Assembly (NCBI RefSeq): GCF_000716535.1
Contig: NZ_JNWV01000019.1
Coordinates: 62,001-126,000, forward strand
DNA: 64,000 nucleotides
Origin: Streptomyces flaveolus
Lineage (GTDB): Bacteria > Actinomycetota > Actinomycetes > Streptomycetales > Streptomycetaceae
Direction: 5' to 3'
In this document: in pieces, positions 37,710-48,685 of the stretch
How positions within the stretch are numbered: position 1 is the stretch's first letter
Layout: every line of letters begins with the position of its first letter
Notes under the pieces: model-generated
Databases searched by the model: none
What the model saw: only the letters and a program-made list of their open reading frames with translations
Told to the model about the DNA's origin: nothing
Translations under genes and position numbers: made by a program

Positions 37710-37725
37710 ACAGGTATAGTCCACT
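37710..37725. promoter_or_regulatory. DasR-responsive element (dre)-like site before ngcE
   Basis: ACAGGTATAGTCCACT matches the dre consensus ACTGGTCTAGACCACT at 13 of 16 positions. It lies 94-109 bp upstream of ngcE. DasR is the GlcNAc-phosphate sensor that represses chitin and GlcNAc uptake genes, so control of ngcEFG would be logical. Confidence 0.62.
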
Positions 37726-37916
37726 TCCCGCCAGCTGAGCAAGATCGAATGCAGGGTTCGCGTTGGGTCTTTTCCGAGTTGAGACCTCACGGAAATATGA
37801 AGGCCCGCGGAACGGCCCGCCGGAAAAAGTCGCGACATAACTCCCTGAATGCCACAGCCAACACCCTTGACATCACGGGCCACTTGGCCACCTACTGGTT
37901 CCTGCGCCCCGTAGTT

Positions 37917-37928
37917 GACAACGTTGTC
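37917..37928. promoter_or_regulatory. palindromic operator before GH92 gene 1
   Basis: GACAACGTTGTC, a perfect 12-bp palindrome, lies 31 bp before the GH92 start, overlapping a TTGACA. A one-base variant of the same palindrome occurs twice upstream of the second GH92 gene at 45648 and 45693. LacI- or ROK-type regulators recognise sites of this form. Confidence 0.55.
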
Positions 37929-37958
37929 CGGAGGGGGCGCAGGAGGGGAAATCGGTAG

Positions 37959-40900
37959 ATGCAGCGGAGAACGCGGCACAGATGGGGTCCGGCGGTCGTC
38001 CTCACGGCCGCCTTTGTCATGGCCGTCGGCTCGCAGGGCGCGGCGGTCGCCCTGCCCGCCAAGGCCCCGGCGCCCGACCGGGAGTTCGCATCCTCGTTCG
38101 AGGCGGGCGACCCGGCGCCGGACTGGCTGAACACCGTCGACACCGGACGGGACGGCACCAAGCGCGCCTCGGGCGTCGACGGCGGCTACAGCACGGGCAT
38201 TCCGGGCAGTGTCACCGACCATGTCACCGAAGTCCGGGCCAGCGGCGAGAACACGGGCGCCGGCGAGGTCAAGGAGAACCTCGTCGACGGCGAGCCCGGC
38301 ACCAAGTGGCTGACCTTCGAGCCCACCGGCTGGGCGGAGTTCGACCTGGACAAACCCGTCAAGATAACGACGTACGCGCTCACCTCGGCCAACGACTTCG
38401 GTGAGCGCGACCCCAAGGACTGGACCCTGAAGGGCTCCACCGACGGCAAGGACTGGAAGACGCTCGACACCCGCTCGGGCGAGAACTTCGCCGAGCGGTT
38501 CCAGACCAAGTCCTACGACCTCGCCGAGCCGGCCGAGTACCAGCACTTCCGGCTGGAGGTGACGAAGAACGCCGGCGCCCCGGACATCCTGCAGCTCGCC
38601 GATGTGCAGTTCTCCACCGGCAGCGGCGGCGGTCCGGTGCCGCAGGACATGCTGACCCTGGTCGACAAGGGCCCGAGCGGCTCCCCGACCGCCAAGGCGC
38701 GGGCCGGGTTCACCGGAAAGCGCGCCCTGCGCTACGCCGGCCGGCACACGGCGGCCGGCCGCGCCTACTCGTACAACAAGGTCTTCGACGTGAACGTCAA
38801 GGTCGGCGGCGACACCCAGCTGTCGTACCGCGTCTTCCCGTCGATGGCCGACGGCGACCGCGACTACGACGCCACGAACGTCTCCGTCGACCTGGCCTTC
38901 ACCGACGGCACCTATCTGAGCGGCCTGGGCGCGCTGGACAGCCACGGCTTCCCGCTCACCCCGCGCGGGCAGGGCGCGTCGAAGGCCCTGTACGTCAACC
39001 AGTGGAACAACGTGGCCTCGCGGATCGGCTCGGTCGCGGCCGGCAAGACCGTCGACCGGATCCTGGTGGCGTACGACTCCCCCGACGGCCCGGCGAAGTT
39101 CCGCGGCTGGCTGGACGACGTGACCCTGAAGCCGGTGGCGCCCGAGAAGCCGAAGGCGCATCTGTCGGACTACGCGCTGACCACCCGCGGTACCAACTCC
39201 AGCGGCAGCTTCTCGCGCGGCAACAACTTCCCGGCGACGGCCCTGCCGCACGGCTTCAACTTCTGGACCCCGGTGACCAACGCGTCCTCGCTGAGCTGGC
39301 TCTACGAGTACGCCCGGGCGAACAACGCGGACAACCTGCCGACGATCCAGGCGTTCAGCGCGAGTCATGAGCCGAGCCCGTGGATGGGCGACCGGCAGAC
39401 CTTCCAGCTGATGCCGTCGGCCGCGTCCGGCACCCCGGACACCGGCCGCGAGGCGCGGGAGCTGCCCTTCCGGCACGAGAACGAGACCGCGCGGCCGTAC
39501 TACTACGGCGTCCGGTTCGAGAACGGCCTCAAGGCCGAGATGGCCCCGACCGACCACGCGGCCGCCCTCCGCTTCACCTACCCCGGCGACGACGCGAGCG
39601 TGCTGTTCGACAACGTCACCGAGCAGGCCGGCCTCACGCTCGACAAGGAGCACGGGACCGTCACCGGTTACTCGGACGTGAAGTCGGGCCTGTCGACGGG
39701 CGCGACCCGGCTGTTCGTGTACGGCCAGTTCGACAAGCCGGTCACCGACGGCGGCTCCAGCGGGGTGAAGGGCTTCCTGCGCTTCGACGCGGGCGCCGAC
39801 CGCACCGTCACCCTGCGCCTGGCGACCTCGCTCATCAGCGTGGACCAGGCGAAGGACAACCTGCGCCAGGAGATCCCGGACGGCACCTCCTTCGACACGG
39901 TCAAGGACCACACCCGGCAGGTCTGGGACAAGCTGCTCGGCAAGGTCGAGGTGGAGGGCGCGACCCCGGACCAGCTCACCACGCTGTACTCCGGCATGTA
40001 CCGGCTGTACCTGTACCCCAACTCCGGCTTCGAGCAGGTCGACGGGAAGGACCGGTACGCCTCGCCGTTCTCCGCGATGCCGGGTCCGGACACCCCGACG
40101 CACACCGGCGCGAAGATCGTGGACGGCAAGGTGTACGTCAACAACGGCTTCTGGGACACCTACCGGACCACCTGGCCGGCGTACTCGTTCCTCACGCCGT
40201 CCCAGGCGGGCGAGATGGTCGACGGGTTCGTCCAGCAGTACAAGGACGGCGGCTGGACCTCCCGCTGGTCCTCCCCCGGCTACGCCGACCTGATGACCGG
40301 CACCTCCTCGGACGTGGCGTTCGCCGACGCCTACGTCAAGGGCGTGAAGTTCGACGCGAAGGCGGCGTACGACGCGGCCGTGAAGAACGCGACCGTCGTC
40401 CCGCCGATGTCGGGCGTGGGCCGCAAGGGCATGTCCACCTCGCCGTTCCTCGGCTACACGTCGACCGACACGCACGAGGGCCTGTCGTGGGCGATGGAGG
40501 GCTACGTCAACGACTACGGCATCGCGAAGATGGGCGAGGCGCTCTACAAGAAGACCGGCGAGAAGCGCTACAAGGAGGAGTCGGAGTACTTCCTCAACCG
40601 GGCCCGCGACTACGTGAACCTGTTCGACGCGAAGGCCGGCTTCTTCCAGGGCCGCGACGACAAGGGCGACTGGCGCGTGGACTCCGCGAAGTACGACCCG
40701 CGCGTGTGGGGCTACGACTACACGGAGACCAACGGCTGGGGCTACGCCTTCACCGCCCCGCAGGACAGCCGCGGCCTGGCCAACCTGTACGGCGGCCGGC
40801 AGGGCCTCGCCGACAAGCTGGACGAGTACTTCGCCACCCCGGAGACGGCCTCCCCGGACCATGTCGGCTCCTACGGCGGTGTCATCCACGAGATGACCGA

Positions 40901-41762
40901 GGCGCGGGACGTCCGGATGGGCATGTACGGCCACTCCAACCAGGTCGCGCACCACGTCATCTACATGTACGACGCGGCCGGCCAGCCGTGGAAGGCGCAG
41001 GCGTACGTGCGCGAGGCGCTCTCCCGGCTGTACACCGGCAGCGAGATCGGGCAGGGCTACCACGGTGACGAGGACAACGGCGAGCAGTCGGCCTGGTACC
41101 TCTTCTCCGCGCTCGGCTTCTACCCGCTCGTGATGGGCAGCGGCGAGTACTCCATCGGCTCCCCGCTGTTCAAGAAGGTCACCGTGCACCTGGAGAACGG
41201 CCGGGACCTGGTGGTGCGGGCGCCGGGGAACAGCGCGAAGAACGTCTACGTCCAGGGCGTGATGTTCAACGGCCGCCCCTGGAAGTCGACGTCGCTCCCC
41301 CACTCGCTGCTGTCCAAGGGCGGGGTGCTGGACTTCTTCATGGGTTCCAAGCCGTCGGCGTGGGGCACCGGGAAGGACGCGGCGCCGGTCTCGGTCACCG
41401 AGGACGACAAGGTGCCGACGCCCCGCGCGGACGTGCTGAAGGGTGACGGCCCGCTCTTCGACGACACCTCGGCGACGAGCGCCACGCTCACCTCGGCGGA
41501 GCTTCCGGCCAAGGGCGATGTACGGCCGGTCCAGTACACGCTGACCTCGGGAGCCGACCGCACGAAGGCACCGACCGGCTGGACCCTGGAGGGCTCCACC
41601 GACGGCACGGCCTGGCGGACCCTGGACCACCGCTCCGGGGAGACGTTCACGTGGGACCGCCAGACCCGCGCCTTCACCATCGCCGAACCGGGCACCTACA
41701 CGAAGTACCGCCTGGTCCTGGACGGCGAATCGACCCTGGCGGAGGTGGAACTGCTGGGCTGA
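37959..41762 (+). CDS. GH92 family alpha-mannosidase with discoidin-like domains
   Basis: A 1267-residue secreted enzyme; signal peptide residues 1-32. Residues 83-225 form a discoidin (F5/8, CBM32-like) domain, residues 230-395 a lectin-like beta domain, and from 400 the GH92 catalytic part begins (LSDYALTTRGTNSSGSFSRG). The probable catalytic acid is Glu923 in YDYTETNGWGYAFTAPQD, and 1036-1045 (GDEDNGEQSA) gives the base cluster. A second discoidin-like half lies at the C-terminus. GH92 enzymes are exo-alpha-mannosidases needing Ca2+. These motif variants differ from the second GH92 gene. Confidence 0.92.
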   Translation: MQRRTRHRWGPAVVLTAAFVMAVGSQGAAVALPAKAPAPDREFASSFEAGDPAPDWLNTVDTGRDGTKRASGVDGGYSTGIPGSVTDHVTEVRASGENTGAGEVKENLVDGEPGTKWLTFEPTGWAEFDLDKPVKITTYALTSANDFGERDPKDWTLKGSTDGKDWKTLDTRSGENFAERFQTKSYDLAEPAEYQHFRLEVTKNAGAPDILQLADVQFSTGSGGGPVPQDMLTLVDKGPSGSPTAKARAGFTGKRALRYAGRHTAAGRAYSYNKVFDVNVKVGGDTQLSYRVFPSMADGDRDYDATNVSVDLAFTDGTYLSGLGALDSHGFPLTPRGQGASKALYVNQWNNVASRIGSVAAGKTVDRILVAYDSPDGPAKFRGWLDDVTLKPVAPEKPKAHLSDYALTTRGTNSSGSFSRGNNFPATALPHGFNFWTPVTNASSLSWLYEYARANNADNLPTIQAFSASHEPSPWMGDRQTFQLMPSAASGTPDTGREARELPFRHENETARPYYYGVRFENGLKAEMAPTDHAAALRFTYPGDDASVLFDNVTEQAGLTLDKEHGTVTGYSDVKSGLSTGATRLFVYGQFDKPVTDGGSSGVKGFLRFDAGADRTVTLRLATSLISVDQAKDNLRQEIPDGTSFDTVKDHTRQVWDKLLGKVEVEGATPDQLTTLYSGMYRLYLYPNSGFEQVDGKDRYASPFSAMPGPDTPTHTGAKIVDGKVYVNNGFWDTYRTTWPAYSFLTPSQAGEMVDGFVQQYKDGGWTSRWSSPGYADLMTGTSSDVAFADAYVKGVKFDAKAAYDAAVKNATVVPPMSGVGRKGMSTSPFLGYTSTDTHEGLSWAMEGYVNDYGIAKMGEALYKKTGEKRYKEESEYFLNRARDYVNLFDAKAGFFQGRDDKGDWRVDSAKYDPRVWGYDYTETNGWGYAFTAPQDSRGLANLYGGRQGLADKLDEYFATPETASPDHVGSYGGVIHEMTEARDVRMGMYGHSNQVAHHVIYMYDAAGQPWKAQAYVREALSRLYTGSEIGQGYHGDEDNGEQSAWYLFSALGFYPLVMGSGEYSIGSPLFKKVTVHLENGRDLVVRAPGNSAKNVYVQGVMFNGRPWKSTSLPHSLLSKGGVLDFFMGSKPSAWGTGKDAAPVSVTEDDKVPTPRADVLKGDGPLFDDTSATSATLTSAELPAKGDVRPVQYTLTSGADRTKAPTGWTLEGSTDGTAWRTLDHRSGETFTWDRQTRAFTIAEPGTYTKYRLVLDGESTLAEVELLG

Positions 41763-41790
41763 CCGGCCGGGTGCGTGCGACAGTCGGCCC

Positions 41791-42165
41791 ATGGAAGAGG
41801 TGCTCGCCGTTCACCGGCTCCTCGCCCAGTGGGCCGGCTTCGTCGCGGGCGTGGAGGCCGGCTACTGCTGGTGCGCACCGGAGTACCACAACGACATGGC
41901 GTGCCGTGACGGTCTGACAGAGGTGTGGTCCGCGTTGCCCGCGGAGCCGGCCGCCGCGCTGCGCCCGGTACTCGACCGCTGGGACACCCGGTTCCGCGCC
42001 GCCACCGTCCCGTGGCCGGGCCACGAGGAGGACGTCCGGTGGTGGCACGGGCGCATCCCGCGGCTGCTGGAGGCGGAGCCCGGCGAGCCGCTGTCCCGCG
42101 GTTGGCCCCACGGCTGGGACATGATGCCGTTCCCACGGCCGGACGGCGTGCGCATCGAGCGATGA
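41791..42165 (+). CDS. small conserved hypothetical protein (124 aa)
   Basis: A 124-residue protein rich in Trp, with WCAPEYHNDMACRD, RWDTRFRAATVPWPGHEEDV and GWPHGWDMMPFPRP. Two Cys and several His are present but no known metal motif. Length and codon use look real, and the 28-bp gap after the GH92 gene suggests co-transcription. I cannot assign a function. Confidence 0.55.
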   Translation: MEEVLAVHRLLAQWAGFVAGVEAGYCWCAPEYHNDMACRDGLTEVWSALPAEPAAALRPVLDRWDTRFRAATVPWPGHEEDVRWWHGRIPRLLEAEPGEPLSRGWPHGWDMMPFPRPDGVRIER

Positions 42166-42167
42166 GG

Positions 42168-42204
42168 AAGCGGCCCGCACCCGGATCCCGGGTGCGGGCC
42201 GCTT
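42168..42204. terminator. bidirectional terminator between the two GH92 units
   Basis: A 16-bp perfect stem, AAGCGGCCCGCACCCG and its complement, with a GATCC loop lies between the two convergent genes, only 2 bp after the stop of the small gene. Confidence 0.85.
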
Positions 42205-42227
42205 CGGTGTGCCTCGGTGTGCGGGGG

Positions 42228-45200
42228 TCAGCCCGTCGCGAGGGTGAAGACGTGCAGGTCCGTGTTGCGCGGGAGCGTGACGGACTTGATCTGCTTGCCC
42301 GCCGGTGCCTGGTACGGCTTGGTGGCGAAGACGTACGTCGCCACCGGGTCCTTGTCCGCGCCGGCGACGTTGCGGTACGCGGTCTTGGCGACGACCTCGT
42401 TGCCGTACTGGACGGAGCCGCCACCGCCGCCCACGGTCCAGTCGGTGAAGGACAGGTCGACGGTGTCGGTGGTGCCGTCGGTGTAGGTGACGGTCGCCTT
42501 GGTCTGCTGGTTGCCGTTGACGGCGCTGCCGATGAAGGACAGGGCGCCCGCCGGGCTCGCGAGCTGGACGGTCTGGCCGGACGCCGAGACGTTGTCGGGG
42601 CGTCCGGCGGGCGAGGCGGGCCAGGTGAACGCGAGACCGCCGGCCGTGCCCTGCTTGCCCGGGGTGAGGCCGGCCGCCGCGAGGGCCTGCCGGGAGTAGC
42701 TCCAGCCGCCGCCGTCGTAGTCGGCCTCGTCGTGGTCGCCGTCGTCGTCGGAGACGCCGGTGCTGTTGTAGGCGGCGAGGAGGGTGCCCGGGGCGGCCAC
42801 GGTGAGCGCCACCGGCTGCTCGTAGGAGGAGTCGTCCGAGGTCACCGTGACCCGGACGTCGGCGAAGCCCTGCTCGGCGTCCCGGGCCGCCGTGAGCGTG
42901 ATCTCCTGGGCGCCGTCGGAGACCGTGCCCTCGGCGGGCGTGGCCGTCACCCCGGGCGGGGTCTGCACCCGGAAGCGCACCTCGGGACCGGTGCCGCCGG
43001 TCAGCGACAGCGCGCGGATGCCGATCTTCGTGCTGTCACCGGGGGCGAGGGTGGCCGTGGTGGGGCCGACGCCGATCTGGTACGGCTGCTCGCCCTCCCG
43101 GAAGGACGGCGGCGGGCTGCCCGCCCCCCACTCGTGGTCCGGGGTGGCGGACAGGGTGTAGTCGAGCCGGCCGCCGTCGCGGACGAAGGACGCGGGCAGC
43201 CAGGGCCGGTCGCTGCTGCGGCCGTTCACCTTCAGGGACCGGACGTACGGCGCGTCGGCCGCCGCCCCGGTGGCGCGGACGGAGATGTCGTTGCCGTGCG
43301 GCCGGTCGATCTCGATCCGCTCGAACAGCGGTGAGGCGAGGACCAGTTCGGCGCGGGACGGCACCTGCGGGTACATGCCGAGGGCGGAGAAGACGTACCA
43401 GGCGGACATCGCGCCGAGGTCGTCGTTGCCCGGGATGCCGCCGGGCTCGGTGGACCACAGCTGCCGCATCGCCGCGCGGACGGTCTCCTGCGTCTTGTAG
43501 GGGGCGCCGGCGTAGTCGTACAGGTAGGGGACGTTGATCGACGGCTCGTTGTCCAGTTCGGACTTGGTGCCGCCGTTGCCGGTGAAGGCCCAGCCGCCGT
43601 CGGCGTCGTGGAAGAAGTCGTCCAGCCGGGCGAGCGCCGCCTCCCGGCCGCCCAGCGCGGCGAAGAGGCCCGCCGGGTCGTGCGGGACCATCCAGGTGTA
43701 CTGGGCGGCCGTGCCCTCGACGAAGCCGTTGCCGGTGTCCGGGGTGAAGCCGGTGACCCAGCTCCCGTCGGCCTTGCGGTTGGCGATGTAGCCGCCGTCC
43801 GGCGCGGCGGCGATGTTGAAGTTGTTCTGCCACCACTGGGCGCGGTGGGCGAAGGTGTCCGCCGTGCCCTTCTCCCCCGCCGCGCGGGCGAGTTGGGAGA
43901 TGGCGAAGTCCGCGGTGGACATCTCCAGGGTCTCGGCGGCACCGCCCCAGGCGTTGGACACGCTCGGCATGTAGTGCAGCTTGAGGTACTTGTCGAGGGA
44001 GGGGCGCTGGCCCGCCGACAGCACGGGCTTGCCGGCCGGGGACAGGTCCTGCGGTGTGGGCACGGTCGCCGCCCGCACGAGGGACTTCAGGGCGCCCTTG
44101 AGGTCGAAGTCCGTGCCGCCGAAGGCGCGGATGCCGGCCAGCGCGGCCGGCGAGGGGTCGCCGTTCATGACGTGGGTGCCGCTCGCGCCGTGCAGCCACC
44201 GGTCCCAGACGCCGTTGTTCTGCCGGGCCAGCTCGTACAGGGACTGCGCGATGTCCGAGCCCGTGCGCGGGTCGAGCAGCGTCAGCAGCTGGACCTGGTC
44301 GCGGTAGACGTCCCAGCCGGAGAAGGTGCCGTACTGGGCGTGCCGGTGACGGTCGACCCGGTGCACGCGGCCGTCGGCGCCCCGGTACCTGCCGTCGGCG
44401 TCGCTGATGACGTTGGGGTGCAGCAGCGCGTGGTAGAGCGCGGTGTAGAACGTGGTGCGCTCGGCGTCCGTGCCGCCGCCGACCCGGATGGCGCCCAGCC
44501 GCTCCCGCCAGGCCCGCCGGGCGGCCTCCCGGACGGCGTCGAAGGACCGCCCCGGCGGGTTCTCGGCGGCCAGGTTGGCCGCGGCGGCCTCCCGGCTGAC
44601 GTAGGAGATGCCGACCTTGACGTTGACCGGGCCGTCGCCGGGCGCGAACTCGACGTACCCGCCGGCGCCCTTCCCGGCGACCGGCCGTCCGCCGTGCGAG
44701 AAGCCCCCGGTGCCGCCGGACGCCTCGCGCGAGCCGGGGTCGAGCCGGTCGTCGTGCCAGGTGCCGGCGGCCTGGAAGGCGCGGTCGAAGCGGGCGGTGA
44801 AGTAGAGGGTGTAGTAGGCGCGTTGGCCTTCGGGGTCGAGGTAGCCGCAGAAGTTCCCGGAGGTGACCGAGCCGGAGATGGTCCGGGTGTCCGGGTCGAT
44901 CGTGACCGTCGAGTCCTCCGAGCCCACCTCGGAGTTGGCGGTGCGCACGAGCAGGGAGGCGGGCTTGCCGGCCGGGTAGGTGAAGCGGGCCGAGCCGGTG
45001 CGCGCGGTGGCGGTGAGGTCGGCGGTGACGCCGGAGGCCAGGCCGACCTTGTAGTGGCCGGGCTCGGCGGTCTCGTCCGCGTGGCGGAAGTCGGAGGCGT
45101 AGACGGCGTCCTTGGTGTCGCTCGCCGGGGAGGAGGTGACCTCGCCGGCGTACGGGAAGAACGGGATGTCCCCGCTGCCGCCGGCGCAGCCGGTGCCGGA

Positions 45201-45497
45201 CATGTGGGTGAGGCTGAACCCGCGGACGCGGGTGGCGTCGTACTGGTAGCCGCCCGGAGCGGCGGTCCTCGTGGCGTCGCCGCGGGTGTTCTCCGGGCTC
45301 CAGGAGAGCATGCCGAAGGGCACGACGGCGCCCGGGAAGACGTCGCCGCCGTTCCTGGTGCCGATCAGCGGATCGACGTACGGGGTGGGGTCCTTGACGA
45401 GACCGGGGGGCGCGGCGGTCGCCGCGAGGGCGGGAGTTGCGGTGCCGGCGGTCGCGAGGAGCGCTGCCAGCAGCAGGGACGTGGGTCTGAAACGCAT
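42228..45497 (-). CDS. GH92 family alpha-mannosidase with NEW3-like domain
   Basis: A 1089-residue secreted enzyme. The ATG at 45497 starts a clean signal peptide (residues 1-25, ending in ALA); the frame is open further upstream but not plausible. The catalytic domain runs from about residue 35 to 730, with general acid Glu594 in FVEGTAAQYTWMVPHD and the base region GNDDLGAMSAWYVF near 690, the classical GH92 forms. An NPCBM/NEW3-like beta domain (about 800-890) and a C-terminal sugar-binding-like domain end the protein. It probably trims alpha-mannosides outside the cell. Confidence 0.92.
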   Translation of the reverse strand: MRFRPTSLLLAALLATAGTATPALAATAAPPGLVKDPTPYVDPLIGTRNGGDVFPGAVVPFGMLSWSPENTRGDATRTAAPGGYQYDATRVRGFSLTHMSGTGCAGGSGDIPFFPYAGEVTSSPASDTKDAVYASDFRHADETAEPGHYKVGLASGVTADLTATARTGSARFTYPAGKPASLLVRTANSEVGSEDSTVTIDPDTRTISGSVTSGNFCGYLDPEGQRAYYTLYFTARFDRAFQAAGTWHDDRLDPGSREASGGTGGFSHGGRPVAGKGAGGYVEFAPGDGPVNVKVGISYVSREAAAANLAAENPPGRSFDAVREAARRAWRERLGAIRVGGGTDAERTTFYTALYHALLHPNVISDADGRYRGADGRVHRVDRHRHAQYGTFSGWDVYRDQVQLLTLLDPRTGSDIAQSLYELARQNNGVWDRWLHGASGTHVMNGDPSPAALAGIRAFGGTDFDLKGALKSLVRAATVPTPQDLSPAGKPVLSAGQRPSLDKYLKLHYMPSVSNAWGGAAETLEMSTADFAISQLARAAGEKGTADTFAHRAQWWQNNFNIAAAPDGGYIANRKADGSWVTGFTPDTGNGFVEGTAAQYTWMVPHDPAGLFAALGGREAALARLDDFFHDADGGWAFTGNGGTKSELDNEPSINVPYLYDYAGAPYKTQETVRAAMRQLWSTEPGGIPGNDDLGAMSAWYVFSALGMYPQVPSRAELVLASPLFERIEIDRPHGNDISVRATGAAADAPYVRSLKVNGRSSDRPWLPASFVRDGGRLDYTLSATPDHEWGAGSPPPSFREGEQPYQIGVGPTTATLAPGDSTKIGIRALSLTGGTGPEVRFRVQTPPGVTATPAEGTVSDGAQEITLTAARDAEQGFADVRVTVTSDDSSYEQPVALTVAAPGTLLAAYNSTGVSDDDGDHDEADYDGGGWSYSRQALAAAGLTPGKQGTAGGLAFTWPASPAGRPDNVSASGQTVQLASPAGALSFIGSAVNGNQQTKATVTYTDGTTDTVDLSFTDWTVGGGGGSVQYGNEVVAKTAYRNVAGADKDPVATYVFATKPYQAPAGKQIKSVTLPRNTDLHVFTLATG

Positions 45498-45647
45498 GAC
45501 GCGGCCCTTCCTCCTAACGGACGGGTCGCGCACCACAGGTCGCACAAGCCGCAGGGACAGTAACGTGCGCCACCGGTACCACGGAAGACCGCGTACGCGC
45601 CGGGAGGCGCACGCCTGCATCACCCGGCCGGACCAGCCAAGTGGCTT

Positions 45648-45659
45648 GACATCGTTGTC
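45648..45659. promoter_or_regulatory. operator copy A before GH92 gene 2
   Basis: GACATCGTTGTC differs by one base from the perfect palindrome upstream of GH92 gene 1. It overlaps a TTGACA box. Confidence 0.5.
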
Positions 45660-45692
45660 GGTTGAGGCGGTAGAGTCATGTGCACGACGATT

Positions 45693-45704
45693 GACAACGA
45701 TGTC
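45693..45704. promoter_or_regulatory. operator copy B before GH92 gene 2
   Basis: GACAACGATGTC is the exact reverse complement of copy A, centre-to-centre 45 bp away (about four helical turns), so a dimer or tetramer could bind both on one face of DNA. Confidence 0.5.
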
Positions 45705-45913
45705 CGCGCGCCATCCCGCCGCACAAGCCACGCGGTTCAGGCCATTTCCCTCCGGGCAGGCAGCCCACCCCCCTCGCCTGCCCGGCTCGCGGACCCGGTG
45801 CATACGCCACCGGGTCCGCCCAGAGCGACCCGACCCAGCCGTGAGGGCGACACCGGGACAGCGGGGAACCCGACGGAGAGAGAAGTCGGAGTTCCGCTGT
45901 CGGGAGGTCTCCC

Positions 45914-46318
45914 GTGGCACGGCTGCTGATCGACGGCGACGACCTCGTGGTGCGGTTGTCCTGGAGCGAGCGGCTCCGGGCGCGCCGCCGGGAGGTCCGG
46001 CTGCCGGGTGCGGTGATCAAGGACGCGCGGATCGAGCCCGACTGGTGGCGCGCGCTGCGCGGGGTGCCGGAGCGGGGGCCGCGACTGCCCGCCCGCTGTC
46101 TGGGCGAGTGGCGGCATCCACGCGGACGGGACTTCGTCGCGCTGCGGAGTGGGTACCCGGCTGTTCTCGTCGACCTGTGGCCCACCCCCTCCACCGCACC
46201 CCTCGCACGGATCGCGGTCTCGGTGCCGCCCGCGGAGGCCGACGAGCTGCTCGGGACCCTGCGGCGACGGAGGGTGCCGGAGAGGCCGGCCTCGCCTCCG
46301 GCGGCCGGCCTCCCTTGA
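45914..46318 (+). CDS. conserved hypothetical protein, PH-like (134 aa)
   Basis: A 134-residue soluble protein of mixed strands with YPAVLVDLWPTPSTAPLARIAVSVPP; the spacing of strands and helix recalls bacterial PH-like domains, but this is only a guess. The GTG follows GGGAGG at six bases. It lies upstream of the chaperone operon, and its end runs into the HAIR repeat of that operon. Confidence 0.6.
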   Translation: MARLLIDGDDLVVRLSWSERLRARRREVRLPGAVIKDARIEPDWWRALRGVPERGPRLPARCLGEWRHPRGRDFVALRSGYPAVLVDLWPTPSTAPLARIAVSVPPAEADELLGTLRRRRVPERPASPPAAGLP

Positions 46319-46334
46319 CATGGGTCCACTCAAG
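46314..46334. promoter_or_regulatory. HspR/HAIR-like repeat overlapping a promoter
   Basis: CTTGACA-N7-ACTCAAG matches the HspR-associated inverted repeat CTTGAGT-N7-ACTCAAG with two mismatches in one arm. TTGACA inside it could be the -35 box, with TATTCC 17 bases later as -10. HspR uses such sites to repress dnaK operons in Streptomyces; this fits the chaperone genes that follow. Confidence 0.7.
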
Positions 46335-46404
46335 TTTTATTCCGATTGATAGGCAATTCGGTTCGAACGCGCAGCTCGCGGTGGGTGAGGAGGTGACCCG
46401 CACG

Positions 46405-46764
46405 GTGGAGCCGGACCTGTACGCGGTGCTCGGTGTGGCGCCCTCCGCCACGGCCGAGGTGATCACCTCCGCCTTCCGCCGCAGGGCGTGGGAACTGCGG
46501 CCGGACACGCGGGTGGACGCGGTCACCGCGGCCCGTTTCGACGAGGTGCGCGCGGCGTACGAGACGCTCCGGGACCCGGTGCGGCGCGCGGCCTACGACC
46601 GGGCGCACGACCGGTCGCCCCGGTGGCGGCACCGCACCCCGTCCGGCGCCGCCGCGGCGAGTCCGCTGTCCCGCCTCCGGTACCTCTTCGTGCCGGGCGG
46701 CACGGCTCCGGAGCCGCCGCTGCGCGCGGGACCGGTGCACTGGGAACCCGGTGAGCGGCCGTAG
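46405..46764 (+). CDS. J-domain-like protein lacking the HPD histidine
   Basis: About 119 residues. The N-terminal 65 residues follow the DnaJ J-domain layout ([27 protein letters not shown] ... [23 protein letters not shown]), but the HPD tripeptide needed to stimulate Hsp70 reads Arg32-Pro-Asp. The C-terminal half is Pro/Arg-rich with no zinc-finger or substrate domain. GTG starts at 46381, 46393 and 46405 are all possible; AGGAGG at 46388 favours 46405. It stands 35 bp ahead of dnaK under the same HAIR-like site, so it is probably a dedicated but altered cochaperone. Confidence 0.65.
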   Translation: MEPDLYAVLGVAPSATAEVITSAFRRRAWELRPDTRVDAVTAARFDEVRAAYETLRDPVRRAAYDRAHDRSPRWRHRTPSGAAAASPLSRLRYLFVPGGTAPEPPLRAGPVHWEPGERP

Positions 46765-46799
46765 GGCACACGGGCCGACGAGGAAGAGGGAGCACGCAG

Positions 46800-48683
<1,884 letters not shown>

Positions 48684-48685
48684 CG

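Larger units (their letters stand above)
45498..45913. promoter_or_regulatory. 416-bp divergent intergenic region
   Basis: Between GH92 gene 2 (minus) and the 45914 gene (plus). It holds two imperfect operator copies (45648-45659 and 45693-45704, listed separately) and a TTGACA...TAGAGT pair pointing right. The stretch 45700-45900 shows GC-rich sequence without coding features. It is a divergent promoter region. Confidence 0.5.

Noticed and set aside
36171..41792. A very long open frame on the minus strand running from NgcE through the antisense of GH92 gene 1.
   Set aside because: Only the NgcE part has a ribosome site, signal peptide and family match; the rest is low-complexity antisense of a clear GH92 gene, a known effect of high GC content.
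45498..45920. Upstream extension of the GH92 gene 2 frame by about 140 codons.
   Set aside because: The signal peptide starts at 45497 and the extension would overlap the operator pair; composition is not protein-like.
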